DNA of 64,000 nt from Nocardia asteroides (GTDB lineage Bacteria; Actinomycetota; Actinomycetes; Mycobacteriales; Mycobacteriaceae): contig NZ_CP089214.1 in assembly GCF_021183625.1 (NCBI RefSeq), positions 6,510,001-6,574,000 on the forward strand, written 5' to 3'. Shown one piece after another: positions 34,692-42,525 of the stretch (position 1 is its first letter; every line of letters starts with the position of its first letter). A program made the position numbers and the translations under genes. Below the pieces are notes generated by a model. That model saw only the letters and a list, made by a program, of their open reading frames with translations, did not search any database and was not told the origin of the DNA.

Positions 34692-35629
34692 GCGAAGCGG
34701 GCGACGGCGCGGCCGACAGCCGCGCCCATGGCGGGGCTACCGGTGTGGCCGGAGTCCTCGATGATGTGCAGCCGGGCCTCCGGCCAGGCCTTCGCGAGGT
34801 CCCAGGCGGTTTCCAGCGGGGTGGAGAGGTCGAGGCGGCCGTGGATCAGCTCGCCGGGGATGCCGGTGAGCCGGTGCGCGTCGCGCAGCAGCACACCCTC
34901 CTCGAGCCAGGCGGCGTGCGCGAAGTAGTGCGTGCAGATGCGGACGAAGGCGAGCAGCGCGGTGTTCTCCTTGGCGCTGTACTGGCCGGGGCCGCCGAGG
35001 GATTCGTGGGCGATGGCGGCGTCCTCCCAGCGGCACCACTCGACGGCGGCACCGCGGCGGACGTCGGGGTCCGGGTGCTCCAGGAGGAGCCGGTAGCCCT
35101 CGACCGGGTCGTCCGCGCCGGAGACGACGGCGCGGAAGCGCTCCCACTCGGCGGGGAGGAAGCGGCCGAGGCCGCGGTACAGCCAGTCGGTCTCGCGGCG
35201 GCGGGTGGTGGTCACCCCGACCAGCACGATGCCGGTGACCCGCTCCGGGAAGCGCTCGGCGTAGGCGAGGATCAGGGTCGAGCCCCAGGAGCCGCCGTAG
35301 AGCAGCCAGCGCTCGATGCCGAGGTGCTCGCGGAGCCGCTCCATGTCGGCGATCAGGTGCTCGGTGGTGTTCACCGCCATGTCGGTGGCGGGGTCGGCCG
35401 CGCTCGGCGTGCTGCGGCCGCAGCCGCGCTGGTCGAACTGGACGATGCGGAAGATGTTCGGGTCGAATGTCTTCCGGGGTCCGGGGCTGCTGCCGCTGCC
35501 GGGGCCGCCGTGGACGACCAGCGCCGCGCGGCCGTCCGGGTTGCCGCTGGTGCACCAGTAGACGTGGTTGCCGTCGCCGACCTCGAGCAGGCCGTCGGCG
35601 TAGGGGTCGATCGGGGGGAAGGGGGGCAC
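34685..35629 (-). CDS. pip: Prolyl aminopeptidase (proline iminopeptidase)
   Basis: A 314-residue S33 alpha/beta hydrolase that removes N-terminal proline from peptides. Motifs: oxyanion HGGPGSGSSPGPRKTFDP, the family QFDQRGCGRSTPSA, nucleophile GGSWGSTL, the catalytic Asp in HGRLDLSTP and the His in EDSGHTGS. Length matches the monomeric enzyme. It stands alone on the minus strand between converging and co-directional neighbours. Confidence 0.92.
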   Translation of the reverse strand: MPPFPPIDPYADGLLEVGDGNHVYWCTSGNPDGRAALVVHGGPGSGSSPGPRKTFDPNIFRIVQFDQRGCGRSTPSAADPATDMAVNTTEHLIADMERLREHLGIERWLLYGGSWGSTLILAYAERFPERVTGIVLVGVTTTRRRETDWLYRGLGRFLPAEWERFRAVVSGADDPVEGYRLLLEHPDPDVRRGAAVEWCRWEDAAIAHESLGGPGQYSAKENTALLAFVRICTHYFAHAAWLEEGVLLRDAHRLTGIPGELIHGRLDLSTPLETAWDLAKAWPEARLHIIEDSGHTGSPAMGAAVGRAVARFAY

Positions 35630-35668
35630 GGTGCTCGACGGTAGTCAACCGCCGGGTACGGCCTGGTT

Positions 35669-37288
35669 TCAGCCGCGCGCGGCGTCGACGGCGGCGCGGG
35701 CGTTCACCCGGCCGTGGCCGTACCAGGGGCTGTGGCCGGTGGCGTCGTAGTTCCCGTTCGCCTCGTCGATGCGGTCGGCGGTGCGCTGCAGGATGTCCCG
35801 CACCTGGGCCCGGGTGAGGCCGGGGTTCACGGCCAGGACGAGGGCGGCGGTGCCCGCGACGCCGGGGGCGGCGCTGGAGGTGCCGCCGAACTCGGCGGTG
35901 TAGTCGCCCGCGGCGTCGCCGAGTGCCGGATTGCCGGGGTTGTAGCCGTTGCGGCCGCGGCGGTCGACGGTCCAGATGCCCGGCGTGCGCGGCGCCGGGT
36001 GGTGGAACGGGGCGTGTTCGAAGTCGTTGCTGGGGAAGGCGACGGCGACCGCGGCGCCGGTGTCGCTGTACACGCTGCGGGTGCCGGTGTCGTTGCAGGC
36101 GGCCACCGCGAGCACCGCGGGATGGCCCGCGTAGCCGTCGTTGTCGGCCGGCTCGTTGCCGTTGCCCGCGGCGAACACGATCACGCAGCCCTTACCGCCG
36201 CGGCCGCTGGTCGCCGCGTACTCCAGGGCCAGCCTGGTGCTCGCCGGGATCGGGACGACCCGCTGGTGCGCCGGGTCGGCGGGGCGGTACCAGGCGCCGT
36301 CCGCCGGGCCCCAGCTGCACGAGATCACGTCGGCGCCGTGGTCGGCGGCCCACCGGAAGGCGCGGGCCTCCGCCTGCGAACCGAGCCCGGAGGCGAGCCG
36401 GATCGGCAGCAGCGCGGCCTCCGGCGCCACCCCCGACGCGCCCGCGCTGCCCGCCGCGACGGCGACCCCGGCGCAGGCGGTGCCGTGGTTGTCGCCGTTG
36501 TCGGGGCCGGTGCCGCTCTGGTCCTTCGGGCGCGGGTCGTCGGTGCCCGCGGTGACGTCGCGCGGGGCGACCACCTTCCCCGCGAACTCCGGGTGATCGA
36601 TGTCGATGCCGTCGTCGATCACCGCGACGGTGATACCCGCGCCGCGGGTTACCGCGTGCGCCGCCTCGACATTCGCGTGCGCGTTCACCGGCGTCCCGCC
36701 GACGGTGGTGGCGCGCAGGTGCCACTGCTGCGGGGCGATGGACTTACGGGCGCGGCGCCGGATCAGCTCCGGGTGGCTGTACTCGACGTCGGGGCGGGCG
36801 AGGAGCTCGGCGGCGATCGCGAAGACGCGCTGACCGGTGCGTTCGGGAGCGGCGGTGAAGTAGGCGTTGGCGGCGTAGCCGACCTGTTCGCGCAGGCTCA
36901 GCCCGGCGTCGGCGAGCACCGCGCGGCAGTGCGCGGGGTCGGCGTCGTCGGTGAACTTGACGAAGAGGTTCTCGGTGTAGAGGACCGGTTCGCCGGTGGC
37001 CGGGTCGGCCAGCACCCGCCCGGCGAACCGGATCTCGGGTGCGGCGTCCAGCGCCGGGATCCGCTCGGCGATCGGTTGCCCGGGCGGTAGCCGGTACACC
37101 TCGACGCCCACCTCGGGATGGGCCTGCACGAGGACGGCGCCGGCGAGCAGGTCGCGCAGCGGCAGCGGGACCGAACCGCGCTGCCGCGGCACCGCGGGCC
37201 CGGTGGCCGCGCGCACCACGAGCAGGTCGTCGCTCGGCTCGAATGTGCTGCCCGGCTCGTCTGCCCGGCCGAAATACGCAGTGGGCAC
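35669..37288 (-). CDS. S8 subtilisin-like serine protease
   Basis: A 539-residue S8 protease. The catalytic triad is visible: Asp in VAVIDDGIDIDHPEF, His in GDNHGTACAG and Ser in FGGTSSAAPGVAG; the oxyanion Asn lies in FAAGNGNEPADN. About 220 residues precede the catalytic domain, including a beta-rich part and ENLFVKFTDDADPAHCRAVL, which resembles an inhibitor-like prodomain. No signal peptide is evident, so it is either cytosolic or exported by another route. The GTG at 37288 follows GGAGGAGA. Confidence 0.88.
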   Translation of the reverse strand: MPTAYFGRADEPGSTFEPSDDLLVVRAATGPAVPRQRGSVPLPLRDLLAGAVLVQAHPEVGVEVYRLPPGQPIAERIPALDAAPEIRFAGRVLADPATGEPVLYTENLFVKFTDDADPAHCRAVLADAGLSLREQVGYAANAYFTAAPERTGQRVFAIAAELLARPDVEYSHPELIRRRARKSIAPQQWHLRATTVGGTPVNAHANVEAAHAVTRGAGITVAVIDDGIDIDHPEFAGKVVAPRDVTAGTDDPRPKDQSGTGPDNGDNHGTACAGVAVAAGSAGASGVAPEAALLPIRLASGLGSQAEARAFRWAADHGADVISCSWGPADGAWYRPADPAHQRVVPIPASTRLALEYAATSGRGGKGCVIVFAAGNGNEPADNDGYAGHPAVLAVAACNDTGTRSVYSDTGAAVAVAFPSNDFEHAPFHHPAPRTPGIWTVDRRGRNGYNPGNPALGDAAGDYTAEFGGTSSAAPGVAGTAALVLAVNPGLTRAQVRDILQRTADRIDEANGNYDATGHSPWYGHGRVNARAAVDAARG

Positions 37289-37409
37289 CGTCTTCTCCTC
37301 CGTTCGGGGAACAGGATCTCGACGGTAGTGCCCGCGTTCGTTTTCCCCCACTGGAATGTATAGCGCGAGGTGGGGCTTGCGGCAAGGCCCCGGTGCGGGG
37401 TCAGAATCG

Positions 37410-37440
37410 CTCTCCCGGCCGCCGGACGGCGGCCGGAGAG
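37410..37440 (+). promoter_or_regulatory. Leader hairpin abutting glycosyltransferase RBS
   Basis: Complementary arms at 37410-37424 and 37427-37440 (one C bulge, 2-nt loop) form a very GC-rich hairpin directly before the ribosome-binding site GAGGAGGG and ATG 37450. The GAGAG of the right arm is part of the purine-rich Shine-Dalgarno tract, so the stem may limit translation. Confidence 0.45.
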
Positions 37441-37449
37441 GAGGGCACG

Positions 37450-38607
37450 ATGCGGGTTCTGATCTCGACGATCGGGTCGCGGGGCGAGGTGCAGCCGGTG
37501 GTGGCGCTGGCGCGGGAGCTCGCGGCGGGCGGGCACGAGGCGGTGGTGGTCGGGCCGCCCGACTTCCGCGGGTGGGCCGAACGGCTCGGGGTCGACTATC
37601 GGCCGGTCGGGCCGGAGTTGCGCGGGACCGCCCGGCGGGGTTCCGGGCCGCCGCCGAGCGAGGAGCAGCGCCGCGCCATGATCGCGGGCACCGTCGACGC
37701 GCAGTTCGAGGCGCTGCTGTCGGTGGCGCAGGGGTGCGGGGCCGTGGTCGGCGGTGGGGCGCTTGCCATCGCGGCCGGGTCGGTGGCGGAGGCCGTCGGC
37801 GCCTGCTACTCGTACGCGGCGTTCGCGCCGGTGACCCTGCCGTCGGCCCGGCATGCGCCGCCCGCGTTCCGCGGGGTCGAGGCGGGGACGTGGGAGCAGG
37901 ATGCCGCGCGCTGGAACCGGCTCTGGGCCGCGCCGCTGAACGCCCGCCGGGCGGCGCTCGGACTCGCCCCGGTCGCGGATGTCCGGGAGCACCTGTTCAC
38001 CGCGAGCCCGCTGCTCGCCGCCGACCCGGTGCTGGCCCCGTGGCCGGAGCCGGGCGGTGCGGTCCGGCAGACCGGGGCCTGGCTGCTCGCGGAGCCACGG
38101 CCCCTGCCCGCCGAGGTGCGCGCCTTCCTCGACGCCGCTGAGCCGCCGCTCTTCGCCGGGTTCGGCAGCATGCCCGAGCCGGGCGGCGCCGCCGCGGCCC
38201 TGCTCGCCGCCGCCCGCGCCCTCGGCAGGCGGCTGATCGTCTCGTCCGGCTGGTCCGGCTTCACCGTCGACGCACCGGACTGCCTGGTCGTCGGCGAGCT
38301 CGACCTCCGGCAGGTGTTCCCCCGCGTGGCCGCCGTCGTGCACCACGGTGGCGCGGGCACCACGACCACCGCCGCCGCGGCCGGGGTCCCGCAGGTGGTG
38401 CTCCCGCAGATGTTCGACCAGTTCTACTTCGCCGACCGCGTCGCGGCGCTCGGCCTCGGGTCGTCGTACCGCGAACCCCCGCAGGGCGACTCGCTCACCA
38501 CCGCCCTCACCTCGGCCCTCGACGCCACCACCCGCGCCGGGGACGTCGCCCGCGAGATCCGCCACGACGGCGCCCGGCGCGCGGCCGAGCTGATCACCGC
38601 GAGCTGA
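37450..38607 (+). CDS. GT1-family glycosyltransferase
   Basis: A 385-residue GT-B glycosyltransferase of the UGT/MGT type. The N-terminal domain begins MRVLISTIGSRGEVQPVVALARELAAGGHEAVVVGPP; the C-terminal donor domain contains LFAGFGSMPEPGG and VAAVVHHGGAGTTTTAAAAGVPQVVLPQMFDQFYFADRV, which binds the nucleotide sugar. Such enzymes glycosylate macrolides, sterols or glycolipid precursors. ATG 37450 follows GAGGAGGG. It overlaps the converging hypothetical gene by 14 bp. Confidence 0.9.
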   Translation: MRVLISTIGSRGEVQPVVALARELAAGGHEAVVVGPPDFRGWAERLGVDYRPVGPELRGTARRGSGPPPSEEQRRAMIAGTVDAQFEALLSVAQGCGAVVGGGALAIAAGSVAEAVGACYSYAAFAPVTLPSARHAPPAFRGVEAGTWEQDAARWNRLWAAPLNARRAALGLAPVADVREHLFTASPLLAADPVLAPWPEPGGAVRQTGAWLLAEPRPLPAEVRAFLDAAEPPLFAGFGSMPEPGGAAAALLAAARALGRRLIVSSGWSGFTVDAPDCLVVGELDLRQVFPRVAAVVHHGGAGTTTTAAAAGVPQVVLPQMFDQFYFADRVAALGLGSSYREPPQGDSLTTALTSALDATTRAGDVAREIRHDGARRAAELITAS

Positions 38608-39004
38608 ACCGGCCCAACTGCCCGTAGGGCACCAGGTACCCTCCATCGACCCGGCTCCGCCACCCCGCGTCGGTCGGCTCCAGCGCCCGCCCCCCGCCCG
38701 CGGGATCCCTCGGCCACGGCTCCCGCAGGTGGATCTGGATGTCGTCCTGCAGAATCCGCACCAGCTCCATCGCGAACTCCGCGGCCGTGGCGCTGCCCGG
38801 CTCGGTCGGGTCGAGCGCCGCGCTCGTACCCACCTCCCGCACGGTGATGTTCACCCAGCCCTCGGGCTCCGGCCGCCCCGTCTGCTTCCCGAAACGTCGC
38901 CACTCGGCGTCGTATGTGGAGCCGACCTCGGTTGGGAATCCGGTGGATTGCTCGATATCGGCGGCTACGAGCCGCGCTCCGCGAACGGCTTCGTCCATGT
39001 CCAC
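38594..39004 (-). CDS. Hypothetical protein
   Basis: A 136-residue soluble protein without a recognised domain. It begins MDMDEAVRGARLVAADIEQS and contains a charged segment FAMELVRILQDDIQIHLREPWPRD. No signal peptide or membrane helix. ATG 38998 would shorten it by two residues. It is 10 bp downstream of the PPOX-family gene on the same strand and may be the third gene of that operon. Confidence 0.55.
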   Translation of the reverse strand: MDMDEAVRGARLVAADIEQSTGFPTEVGSTYDAEWRRFGKQTGRPEPEGWVNITVREVGTSAALDPTEPGSATAAEFAMELVRILQDDIQIHLREPWPRDPAGGGRALEPTDAGWRSRVDGGYLVPYGQLGRFSSR

Positions 39005-39014
39005 GGCCCCCTCT

Positions 39015-39896
39015 TCACGCGGGGTTGGCGGGGGAGGGTTCCGGGGGACCCCAGCGGAGGGGGCCTTCGGGGCGGGTGACGACCTCGGTGACGGTGAAGT
39101 CCATGGCGGACTGGGCGCCGGGGGCGAAGGTGGCGGGGTCGGTGTTGATGGTGGCGGTGCCGGTGAGTTGGAGGGTGCCGCCGGTGGTCCAGTCGGGGAT
39201 GAGGAGGCCGCAGCGGGGCTGGGTGACCAGGTTGCCGAGGGTCATGAACATGGAGTTGCCGCTGTAGTCGGGCCAGCGGAGCAGGGTGGGGGAGATGGCC
39301 TGCAGGAAGCCGGGGTTGCCGCCGCGGTGGGAGGCGTCGGCGCGGCCGGCGGGGTCGGTGCTGGCGATGAAGAAGGTGTCGGCGGCGGTGATGGTGGCGA
39401 GCATCGCGGGGTCGAGGTCGGGGCGGCGGTGGGCCGGGGGCGGCGTTGCGGGGTGGTAGGCGATGGGGGCGCGGCGGGCGATGTATTTGGGGCAGTTGCC
39501 GTAGACCTGCTCGGTCGTGATTCGCAGGCCGGGGCCGTGCGGCTCGGCGATGCCGTTGACGCGCATGCGCCTGCGGCGCTGCGGTTGCAGGGCGATCAGC
39601 CCGATCGGGGCCGCGGTGGTGAGCGCGGCCGCGATCGGGTCGTCCGGGGCCGGGCGGGTGTCGATCAGGAGGGTGCGCTCGTCGGCGACGTGCGCGAAGC
39701 CGGGCGGGCCGGTGAGCATGCTCGCCCACACGGCGCCGTCCGGGGCGGTGGCGGCGAGGACGAGGAAGCGCTGCGCCGCCAGGAAATCGGTGGCTACGGC
39801 GGGGAGGTCGGGGCGGACGGAGCGGCCGACGTGCTCGGCCGTCTCCGCCTGGCCCATGGCCCGCTGGACGGCCAGCTCGCCGGGGTGGAAGCGCAT
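39015..39896 (-). CDS. Pyridoxamine 5'-phosphate oxidase-family protein
   Basis: A 293-residue protein of the PPOX/FMN-binding split-barrel superfamily. It begins MRFHPGELAVQRAMGQAETA and has two half-barrel-like parts: FLAAQRFLVLAATAPDGAVWASMLTG and FFIASTDPAGRADASHRGGNPGF, with RRMRVNGIAEPH between. This long form is common in actinobacteria and its role is unknown (general flavin- or deazaflavin-dependent redox chemistry). Its ATG overlaps the stop of the upstream VOC remnant gene, so the two are coupled. Confidence 0.78.
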   Translation of the reverse strand: MRFHPGELAVQRAMGQAETAEHVGRSVRPDLPAVATDFLAAQRFLVLAATAPDGAVWASMLTGPPGFAHVADERTLLIDTRPAPDDPIAAALTTAAPIGLIALQPQRRRRMRVNGIAEPHGPGLRITTEQVYGNCPKYIARRAPIAYHPATPPPAHRRPDLDPAMLATITAADTFFIASTDPAGRADASHRGGNPGFLQAISPTLLRWPDYSGNSMFMTLGNLVTQPRCGLLIPDWTTGGTLQLTGTATINTDPATFAPGAQSAMDFTVTEVVTRPEGPLRWGPPEPSPANPA

Positions 39897-40072
39897 CAGA
39901 AGAAGCCGCGGGTGGGAGCGGAACCGGCGGGTGCGGGGGCGTGGAAAGCCCAGCGCCGGGCGCCGTCGGTCTCGGCCGAGAGCTGCTCGAAACCGAGTGC
40001 GCGGCGGTAGAAGTCGACCGAGCGGGCCCGGTCCGAGACGTTCGAGCCGATGTGGCCGGTGGCGAGCTGCAC
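39896..40072 (-). pseudogene. VOC/glyoxalase-family protein with internal deletion
   Basis: A 58-residue product that keeps both ends of a VOC protein but lacks the middle. The N-terminus VQLATGHIGSNVSDRARSVDFYRRALGFEQL is the standard first beta-alpha-beta unit. At ARRWAF it jumps to HAPAPAGSAPTRGFF, which matches the C-terminal tail (SAPTCGFF type) of roughly 140-residue relatives. About 80 residues are therefore missing in frame. AGGAGG precedes the GTG start, and coupling to the next gene by an ATGA-like overlap is kept. Confidence 0.68.
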
Positions 40073-40182
40073 GAGTCCTCCTGCGGCGTGTAACCGTCTA
40101 TTGCAAGTACGACGGTAAACCGGGCGGCATTCGCTCGTCAACCGTTGAAGCTGGTTTAGCAGGTTAGGAGATACCATCGAGT

Positions 40183-40701
40183 GTGCCCGATCCGCGCCCG
40201 CACCTCGGCGAACCTCTCGCGCTCGACCTGCTGAACACCAGGTGGAACGGTGCGGGCGGCCCGCGGGACCTGCTCGCCGACGTCGACGGGCTGGCGATCT
40301 GGCTCGGCACCGCCGGACTCACCGAGCGGGTCGCCGCCGACGCGCCGACGCTCGCTGCGCTGCGCCGCGCACGGGACGCCGTCCACGACACCGTCACCAC
40401 CGGCGGCCGGGACGCGCTCAACTCCGTGCTGGCGCACGGGCGGATTCGGCGTTCCCTCACCGCGGCGGGGCCGGTGGCCGAGCCCGACATCGGCGACCCG
40501 GCCGAACTCCCCGGGTGGCTCGCCGCCGCCGACCTGCTGGACCTGCTCGACCGCGCCGCCGACCGCATCCGGCAGTGCGCGCACCCGGACTGCGTCCTGT
40601 TCTTCTACGACACCTCCCGCAACGGCACCAGGCGCTGGCACTCCATGGCCGCCTGCGGCAACCGCACCAAGGCCGCCCGGCACTACGCCCGCCGCAGCTG
40701 A
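40183..40701 (+). CDS. CGNR zinc-finger (ABATE-domain) regulator
   Basis: A 172-residue protein. The N-terminal ABATE domain opens GEPLALDLLNTRWNGAGGPRDLLAD; the C-terminal zinc finger is CAHPDCVLFFYDTSRNGTRRWHSMAACGNRTKAARHYAR with the CGNR motif. Such proteins are probable stress or metabolite-responsive regulators. It is divergent from the VOC/PPOX operon and probably controls it. The 110-bp gap carries ACCGTC/GACGGT as an inverted pair 12 bp apart. Starts with GTG. Confidence 0.85.
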   Translation: MPDPRPHLGEPLALDLLNTRWNGAGGPRDLLADVDGLAIWLGTAGLTERVAADAPTLAALRRARDAVHDTVTTGGRDALNSVLAHGRIRRSLTAAGPVAEPDIGDPAELPGWLAAADLLDLLDRAADRIRQCAHPDCVLFFYDTSRNGTRRWHSMAACGNRTKAARHYARRS

Positions 40702-40709
40702 ACTGCTAC

Positions 40710-40726
40710 CTTGAACGTCGTTCAAG
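40710..40726. promoter_or_regulatory. BioQ-like operator upstream of bioY
   Basis: The palindrome CTTGAACGTCGTTCAAG (8-bp arms, one central base) lies 26 bp before bioY. It fits the TGAAC-N3-GTTC form that I recall for BioQ (TetR-type biotin repressor) boxes in corynebacteria and mycobacteria. The placement immediately upstream of a biotin transport gene supports this, but the bioQ gene is not in the window. Confidence 0.62.
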
Positions 40727-40751
40727 TCAGGGTGTGAAGGGTGTGTGCGCC

Positions 40752-41336
40752 GTGGATGGTGTCGAGGAATCCCGCAGGCCGAGGTTCCGGGTGCCGGCTC
40801 GGGACATGGCGCGGATCGCGGTGTTCGCGGCGCTCATCGCCGCGCTCGGGCTGCCGGGGGCGATCACGGTCGGGTTCAGCGGGGTGCCGATCACACTGCA
40901 GACGCTGGGCGTGATCCTGGCCGGGGCGGTGCTCGGGTGGCGCAACGGCACTGCGGCGGTGCTGGTGTTCCTCGCGCTGACCATGATCGGGTTGCCGCTG
41001 CTCTCCGGGGGGCGCACCGGGCTCACCGCGCTGGCCGGGCCGAGCGCGGGGTACCTGATCGGGTGGGTGCCGGGGGTGTTCGTGATCGGGCTGCTCACCG
41101 TGCGGATCCTGCCCAGGTACCCGATCGCGCTGGGGTTGCTGATCAACGCGCTCGGCGGGATCGGGGTCATCTACCTGTTCGGCACGCTCGGGTTGCTGGT
41201 GCGGACCGATCTCGGGGTGTGGGCGGCGATCACCAGCAACGGGCCGTTCCTGCCCGGTGATATCGCCAAGGTCGTGGTGGCGGCGGTGGTGGCGAAGGGT
41301 GTGCATCGGGCTTATCCCGGGTTGATCCGTGGGTGA
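40752..41336 (+). CDS. bioY: Biotin ECF transporter substrate-binding subunit
   Basis: A 194-residue membrane protein, the S component of the biotin ECF transporter. BioY features are clear: FAALIAALGLPGAITVGFSGVPITLQTLGVILAGAVLG, then LSGGRTGLTALAGPSAGYLIGWVPG and a last hydrophobic segment ending at IAKVVVAAVVAKGVHRAYPG. GTG 40752 is chosen with GAAGGG upstream; GTG 40743 is possible. The next gene begins inside its last codons. The energising bioM and bioN lie 2.3 kb downstream with two enzyme genes between. Confidence 0.92.
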   Translation: MDGVEESRRPRFRVPARDMARIAVFAALIAALGLPGAITVGFSGVPITLQTLGVILAGAVLGWRNGTAAVLVFLALTMIGLPLLSGGRTGLTALAGPSAGYLIGWVPGVFVIGLLTVRILPRYPIALGLLINALGGIGVIYLFGTLGLLVRTDLGVWAAITSNGPFLPGDIAKVVVAAVVAKGVHRAYPGLIRG

Positions 41337-42525
41337 GGTCGGCGCGGCGGCTCTCGGTGGCGCTCCGGACGACCCGGCCTTGCTGGTGGGCGGGCGGCGG
41401 TGGAGCTACCGCGATCTGGAGCGCGCGATCGGCGAGTGGAACGCGCGGTATCGCGAGCTGGACTGCTACGACGCTTCGGAGCTGAGCCTGGGAGAGGCGC
41501 TGATCGCCGTCTGCGCGGCGGCGCGGCGCGGGATTCCGGTGCGGGTGGAGAATCCGGAGGCCCGTCCGGAGCGTGCCGAGGTTCCGCCGGGTGCCTTCCT
41601 GCTGGTCGCCACCTCCGGCTCGACCGGACGCCCGCGCCCGCTGGCCCGGACCGCCCCCTCCTGGTACGACAGCTTCCCGGACTTCTCCGCGCGCACCGGC
41701 ATCACCGCGACCGACCGGGTGCTGATCACCGGGCCGCCGCACGCCACCATGCACCTCTTCGGCGCGCTGCACGCGCTGTGGGCGGGGGCCTGCGTCACCG
41801 ACGAGCCCGGCGCCGCGACCGTGGTGCACGCGGTGCCCGCGGTGCTGCGCGAGGTCGTGCGCGCGGCGCCGGAGCTCCGCACCGCGGTGCTCGCCGGGAT
41901 CGCGCCCGACCTCGGTGCGCTTGCGGTGGCCGGGCACCTCACCGTGGTCGAGTACTACGGCTCCGCCGAGGTCTCGCTCGTCGCGGCGCGGCGGATCGAC
42001 GCCGGTGCCGCCGGGGCGTCGCCGGATGCAGGGGGGCGACGGGACGACGCAACCGCGGGGCCGACCGGACCCCTGCGGTTGTTCCCCCGGGTCGAGGCGG
42101 AGATCAGGGAGGGACGGCTGTTCGTCCGGACCCCGTACGCGGTGCTCGGGGCACCGGAGTGGTCCGGCGTCGGCGACCTGGCCGAGCTGGGGGCGGACGG
42201 GCACCTCAGGGTGCGCGGGCGCGGGGACTGCGCGATCAACGTGGGCGGCACGCTCGTGGTGGCCGAGGACGTGGAGCGGGCGCTCGCCGCGGTGCCCGGG
42301 GTGCGGGCGGTGGCGGTCCTCGGCGCGCCGCATTCGGTGTTCGGCTCCATCGTGACGGCGGCGGTCGAGCTGCACCCGGACACCGAGCTGGCCGCGGTGC
42401 GGGCGCGCGCCCGCCTGGTGCTGAGCCGGGAGGCGGTCCCGCGCCGCTGGGTGCCGATGCCGCGGCTGCCGCGCACGGCCGCGGGCAAGGTGGCGCGGGG
42501 CGCGCTGAGAGACTTGCTGGTATGA
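41329..42525 (+). CDS. Compact AMP-forming acyl-CoA synthetase-like ligase
   Basis: A 398-residue ANL-superfamily enzyme, about 100-150 residues shorter than usual acyl-CoA synthetases. The P-loop reads LVATSGSTGRPRPLART, the A5-like motif VEYYGSAEVSLV, the A7-like GVGDLAELGADGHLRVRGRGD, and the C-terminal lysine lies in LPRTAAGKVARGALR. Adenylation of a carboxylate followed by CoA transfer is expected. It starts in the bioY stop and ends in the thiolase start, so it belongs to the biotin operon. The substrate may be a biotin precursor (for example pimelate) or another acid; this is inference. Confidence 0.8.
   Translation: MGEVGAAALGGAPDDPALLVGGRRWSYRDLERAIGEWNARYRELDCYDASELSLGEALIAVCAAARRGIPVRVENPEARPERAEVPPGAFLLVATSGSTGRPRPLARTAPSWYDSFPDFSARTGITATDRVLITGPPHATMHLFGALHALWAGACVTDEPGAATVVHAVPAVLREVVRAAPELRTAVLAGIAPDLGALAVAGHLTVVEYYGSAEVSLVAARRIDAGAAGASPDAGGRRDDATAGPTGPLRLFPRVEAEIREGRLFVRTPYAVLGAPEWSGVGDLAELGADGHLRVRGRGDCAINVGGTLVVAEDVERALAAVPGVRAVAVLGAPHSVFGSIVTAAVELHPDTELAAVRARARLVLSREAVPRRWVPMPRLPRTAAGKVARGALRDLLV

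Noticed and set aside
38965..39729. Pro/Arg/His-rich minus-strand frame within the PPOX-family gene.
   Set aside because: Low-complexity product in a shifted frame of a real gene; no independent evidence.
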